From Gammaproteobacteria bacterium (lineage in GTDB: Bacteria > Pseudomonadota > Gammaproteobacteria > Acidiferrobacterales > UBA6901): a stretch of DNA of 53,071 bases. Below, in pieces: positions 50,513 through 53,071 of this stretch (positions are counted from its first letter, which is position 1; each line of letters starts with the position of its first letter). A program made the position numbers and the translations under genes. The stretch is from NCBI GenBank assembly GCA_016218345.1, contig JACREH010000116.1, positions 1 through 53,071 on the forward strand. The letters run 5' to 3'. The notes under the pieces were generated by a model. It was not told the DNA's origin, made no database searches, and saw only the letters and a program-made list of their open reading frames with translations.

Positions 50513-51788
50513 CCGCATAGTCCGATCCGCACCGGATGCGGCGGGACGCCGCATCCTGTTAATCGCTCCGCACGGCAGTTACCGGACCGCGCCGTTCCTG
50601 GCGGCCGCCGCCAGGAACGGCATCGAACTGTTGATCGCGTCCGAGGCGAGACATTCCCTGGTCGGCGCCTACGCCCGGGGGCTGCATGTCGATCTCGCCG
50701 ACCCCGCGGTCTCCCTGCAAACCATTCTGCGCGAGGCGCAACAGCGGCCGTTCGCGGCCGTGCTCGGCAGCGACGATGCCGGCACCGAACTCGCCGCGCT
50801 CGCGGCGGACGCCTTGGGATTGCCCCACAATCCCGTGGCCGCCGTGCGGCTGGCGCGCCGCAAGGACCTGGCGCGCGCCCGGCTCGCCAGGGTCGGCGTG
50901 CCGGTGCCGCGCCACTGGCTTCTCGATGTCACCCGCCCGCTGGCGGCGCAGACCGAGGACATCCGTTTCCCGTGCGTGCTCAAGCCGCTGGCGCTGTCGG
51001 CCAGCCGCGGGGTGATACGCGCCGATAACCGCGCCCAGCTGCTGGCCGCGGCGGCGCGCATTCAGGTGTTGCTGGCGAACGCCGGGTTGGCCGAACCGCA
51101 TGAGCGCGAAACGATCCTGGTCGAGGAATTCATTCCCGGCACGGAGGTCGCGGTCGAAGGGTTGTTGACGCGCGGCCGACTGGATATTCTCGCAGTCTTC
51201 GACAAGCCAGACCCGCTCGACGGTCCGTATTTCGAGGAGACCTATTACATCACGCCGTCGCGCCTGAATGCGGACACGCTGCAGGCGTTGTGCGATGTCG
51301 TATCCGCGGCGTGTGCGGCCTACGGACTGCGTCATGGGCCGATTCACGCCGAGTGCCGGATCAATCCTCAGGGTGTCTGGATAGTGGAAGTGGCCGCGCG
51401 CACCATCGGCGGCTCGTGCGGACGATTGCTGCGTTTCGGCGCCGGTCTTGGATTGGAGGAATTGGTGCTCTTGCACGCCCTCGGCGGACGTCTTGAGTTA
51501 CGAACCGGGACCGGCGGCGCCGGCGTGCTGATGATCCCCATTCCGCAGGCCGGCATCCTGCGGCGGGTCGAGGGGGTGTTGGCCGCACAGCAGGTACGGT
51601 ATGTCGAGGAGGTGATCGTCGACGTGCGCGAGGGCCACGAATTGGTGCCGCTGCCGGAAGGCGCCAGCTATCTCGGATTTATTTTTGCGCGCGCACCGAG
51701 CGCCGCACAGGCCGAGGCGGCGTTGCGCGCCGCCTACGCCCGCCTGCGCGTGGTGGTGACGCCGCTGTGGAAGGCGGTCGCCGGATAG
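50493..51788 (+). CDS. ATP-grasp ligase family protein
   Basis: A protein of about 431 residues with the ATP-grasp fold seen in carbamoyl-phosphate synthase-like and L-amino-acid ligases. FPCVLKPLALSASRGV is the ATP-binding Lys/Gly loop, then ILVEEFIPGTEVAVEGLL, HAECRINPQGVWIVEVAART with Mg2+-binding Glu residues, and a C-terminal LAL-type domain. The substrate cannot be told. The start is unsure: GTG codons at 50484, 50490 and 50493 all lie within the iscA-like 3' end. I chose the last; the gene clearly is coupled to the IscA-like gene. Confidence 0.75.
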   Translation: MAVAAPDRIVRSAPDAAGRRILLIAPHGSYRTAPFLAAAARNGIELLIASEARHSLVGAYARGLHVDLADPAVSLQTILREAQQRPFAAVLGSDDAGTELAALAADALGLPHNPVAAVRLARRKDLARARLARVGVPVPRHWLLDVTRPLAAQTEDIRFPCVLKPLALSASRGVIRADNRAQLLAAAARIQVLLANAGLAEPHERETILVEEFIPGTEVAVEGLLTRGRLDILAVFDKPDPLDGPYFEETYYITPSRLNADTLQALCDVVSAACAAYGLRHGPIHAECRINPQGVWIVEVAARTIGGSCGRLLRFGAGLGLEELVLLHALGGRLELRTGTGGAGVLMIPIPQAGILRRVEGVLAAQQVRYVEEVIVDVREGHELVPLPEGASYLGFIFARAPSAAQAEAALRAAYARLRVVVTPLWKAVAG

Positions 51789-51830
51789 GCCGCCCCGACG
51801 TCGCGTTTTTCTGGGGTACCGCCGGGGATT

Positions 51831-51871
51831 TTGACTTATATCAACAAAACCGGGTGCAGGCCGGGTAGAAT
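51831..51871 (+). promoter_or_regulatory. FNR/ANR-type promoter upstream of DUF883 operon
   Basis: TTGAC-TTAT-ATCAA (51831-51844) is a complete FNR-family box (TTGAY-N4-ATCAA), followed by a TAGAAT -10 hexamer at 51866-51871. If transcription starts about seven bases after the -10 (near 51879), the box is centred at about -41, the class II activator position. No separate -35 is present, as expected of an activator-dependent promoter. Confidence 0.75.
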
Positions 51872-51920
51872 TCAGCTTAGAAAACAACGCAATGGTCGTC
51901 CCATGCAAAGGAGCAAGATC

Positions 51921-52238
51921 ATGAATGCCGCAAGCCAAACCGAAGTCGCCAAAGAAAGATTGATCAAGGATTTCAAGAACGTCGTTGCCGACACCGAGGA
52001 CTTGCTCAGGGCCACCGCCAGTCAAACCGGCGAGAAGGTGGCAAATGTCCGCGCCCGGGTCGAAGAGGGCCTGGCGGTGACCAAGAAGCAGTTGGCCGAC
52101 TTGGAGGAAGGGTTGGTCGAAAAATCCAAGGCCGCGGCGCGCGCAACCGATGAGTTGGTGCAGGAGCACCCGTGGAAGGCGGTCGGTGTCGCCGCCGCCG
52201 TCGGTTTTCTGCTCGGCATGTTGACCAGTCGCCGCTGA
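51921..52238 (+). CDS. DUF883 (YqjD/ElaB-like) membrane-anchored protein
   Basis: A 105-residue protein: helical amphipathic body (LIKDFKNVVADTEDLLRATAS...VRARVEEGLAVTKKQLADLEEG) followed by a C-terminal span with HPWKAVGVAAAVGFLLGMLTSRR, the DUF883 hallmark GxxxGxLLGxLxxRR. In E. coli YqjD anchors ribosomes to the inner membrane in stationary phase. The ATG at 51921 has AAAGGAG seven bases upstream. First gene of the FNR-box operon. Confidence 0.9.
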   Translation: MNAASQTEVAKERLIKDFKNVVADTEDLLRATASQTGEKVANVRARVEEGLAVTKKQLADLEEGLVEKSKAAARATDELVQEHPWKAVGVAAAVGFLLGMLTSRR

Positions 52239-52241
52239 CGC

Positions 52242-52625
52242 ATGAGCGATAGCGAAAGCGGCGCCACCGGCCTGTTGGCGTCGTTACAGCGGTTGCTGGC
52301 GACCCTGCTCGAGATACTGCAAACGCGGGTGGAGATCGTCGCCACCGAGTTTGAGGAAGAGCGCGAACGTATCCGCGAGTTGGTGATCTTCAGCTTTCTG
52401 GCGCTGTTCTTCGTCAGTCTCGGGCTGGTGCTGTTGACGCTGTTCGTCGTGATGCTTTTCTGGGAAACCCATCGGCTGTATGTGTTAGGCGGTTTCACGC
52501 TGCTGTACCTGACGCTGGGCATGGTCGCCGCCGGCGTGCTTCGCCAGCGACTCAAGGGGCGGCCGCGGTTGTTCGCCACGACCGTGGCGGAGCTTGCCAA
52601 AGACCGCGAACGACTGAACCCGTGA
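52242..52625 (+). CDS. YqjE/phage-holin-like membrane protein
   Basis: A 127-residue protein with an N-terminal amphipathic helix (LLASLQRLLATLLEILQTRVEIVATEFEEERER) and two membrane spans at about 45-70 and 78-100. The pattern is that of the YqjE/Actinobacterial holin-X family that follows yqjD. Three bases separate it from DUF883. Its role is unknown; it likely works with YqjD. Confidence 0.85.
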   Translation: MSDSESGATGLLASLQRLLATLLEILQTRVEIVATEFEEERERIRELVIFSFLALFFVSLGLVLLTLFVVMLFWETHRLYVLGGFTLLYLTLGMVAAGVLRQRLKGRPRLFATTVAELAKDRERLNP

Positions 52626-52930
52626 CCGCCATGAACGCGCGATTGACAGCCATTGCCAGACGTCGGTCACAGCTGCTTGCGCGTACCGCGGCACAGCGCG
52701 ACGAGGTCGGTCAACTGGTCGGTCGCTGGCATATGCCGTTGGCCTATGTGGACCGGGTGGTGACGCTGGCACGCAGCCTTCGTGCGCATCCGCTTGTCCT
52801 GGCGCTCGGCTTGGCGGTACTCGCGCGCACGCTGCCGGGTGGCCGGCTTACGCTCTGGAGCGGGCGCCTCTGGAGCGGTTGGCGGTTATATCAGTCGCTC
52901 CATGAACAATGGACGAAAGACCACGCTTAA
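52622..52930 (+). CDS. YqjK-like protein
   Basis: A 102-residue basic protein (RLTAIARRRSQLLARTAAQRDEVGQLV at the N terminus; LRAHPLVLALGLAVLARTL as a short hydrophobic stretch) that completes a yqjD-yqjE-yqjK set. It may start with the GTG overlapping the yqjE stop or the ATG at 52631. Assignment is mainly by position and size. Confidence 0.68.
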   Translation: MTAMNARLTAIARRRSQLLARTAAQRDEVGQLVGRWHMPLAYVDRVVTLARSLRAHPLVLALGLAVLARTLPGGRLTLWSGRLWSGWRLYQSLHEQWTKDHA

Positions 52931-52935
52931 GGAAG

Positions 52936-53053
52936 GTCTGAACAAGTCCATCCCTGGCTTGTTCAGACACGCAAAACGAAAAACGTGGTTTTCGTTTTGC
53001 TTCATTTTTCAAACACAGTGCGTGTTTGAAAAATGCCCGGCCCTCCTGGCCGG
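52936..53053. repeat. Array of four perfect hairpins at the window's right end
   Basis: Back-to-back inverted repeats: an 11-bp stem GTCTGAACAAG/CTTGTTCAGAC (52936-52968), a 12-bp stem GCAAAACGAAAA/TTTTCGTTTTGC (52971-53000), a 14-bp stem CATTTTTCAAACAC/GTGTTTGAAAAATG (53003-53035) and a 6-bp stem CCGGCC/GGCCGG (53037-53053). On the minus strand the loops of the first and last read CCAGGGATGGA and AGGAG. The final 18 bases of the window contain nothing recognisable. Confidence 0.7.
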
Positions 53054-53071
53054 ACGGGAACCTCTGACTTA

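Noticed and set aside
52936-53053. Ordinary rho-independent terminator for yqjK
   Set aside because: No stem is followed by a clear U run on the plus strand, and four consecutive perfect hairpins exceed what a terminator needs; kept as an unexplained array.

Overview
This is a 53 kb stretch of a GC-rich bacterial chromosome, almost fully coding, with core genes in the order usual for Gammaproteobacteria (several blocks are shared with Betaproteobacteria). Diagnostic blocks are lolA-rarA-crcB-serS, miaA-hfq-hflX-hflK-hflC-hisZ-purA, pyrG-kdsA-eno-ftsB, sdhCDAB-sdhE-ygfX facing nadB, and rpoE-rseA-rseB-degP-lepA-lepB-DUF4845-rnc-era-recO-pdxJ-acpS. Several c-type cytochromes, two DUF302 proteins, a double-rhodanese sulfurtransferase and a YeiH-type putative sulfate exporter suggest a respiratory, possibly sulfur-oxidising, environmental gammaproteobacterium. 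That lifestyle and the exact lineage are inferences.

Layout. 1-4.7 kb: lolA (5' end outside the window), rarA, crcB, DUF190, serS, then a Bax-inhibitor-1 family gene on the other strand. 4.8-5.5 kb: tRNA-Ser(UGA), an array of small hairpins with GGA in their loops, and a tiny GIY-YIG cassette bracketed by matching hairpins. 5.5-10 kb: an accessory redox cluster (sulfurtransferase, periplasmic thioredoxin, secreted beta-propeller, membrane flavocytochrome, 30-aa membrane peptide, tetraheme cytochrome). 10.2-14.5 kb: prfB with its programmed frameshift, lysS, and a cytochrome c-DUF302 pair on the minus strand. 14.6-23.5 kb: miaA to ygfZ. 23.7-26.6 kb: an enlarged YeiH-type transporter, a 41-aa membrane peptide, UspA and a membrane-anchored hypothetical protein. 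26.6-33.4 kb, minus strand: ftsB, eno, kdsA, pyrG, tilS, accA. 33.6-39.1 kb: succinate dehydrogenase with its flavinylation factor, then nadB. 39.3-43 kb: the sigma-E envelope-stress operon with its own sigma-E-type promoter. 43.2-49.7 kb: lepA to acpS. 49.7-53 kb: yggX, an IscA-like protein, an ATP-grasp ligase, and a DUF883-yqjE-yqjK operon behind a well-formed FNR-type promoter.

The least ordinary content is structural and non-coding. At least four families of intergenic inverted repeats occur. (1) A 19-bp-arm repeat (GCCRCAGATGAACGCAGAT) has three copies directly upstream of serS, lysS and purA, with base-pair-preserving changes between copies. (2) A looser CGCAAAG/CTTTGCG family lies upstream of ygfZ and between eno and kdsA. 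(3) A 29-nt GC-rich palindrome supplies the ftsB stop codon. (4) A 26-nt hairpin with a GAA loop brackets a GIY-YIG nuclease reading frame; its two copies differ by one compensated base pair, and the left copy carries the gene's ribosome binding site. In addition, arrays of hairpins with GGA loops, resembling CsrA/RsmA binding sites, occur next to tRNA-Ser, possibly upstream of prfB, and at the window's right end. Coordinates were read by eye. No alignment, folding or database search was run.
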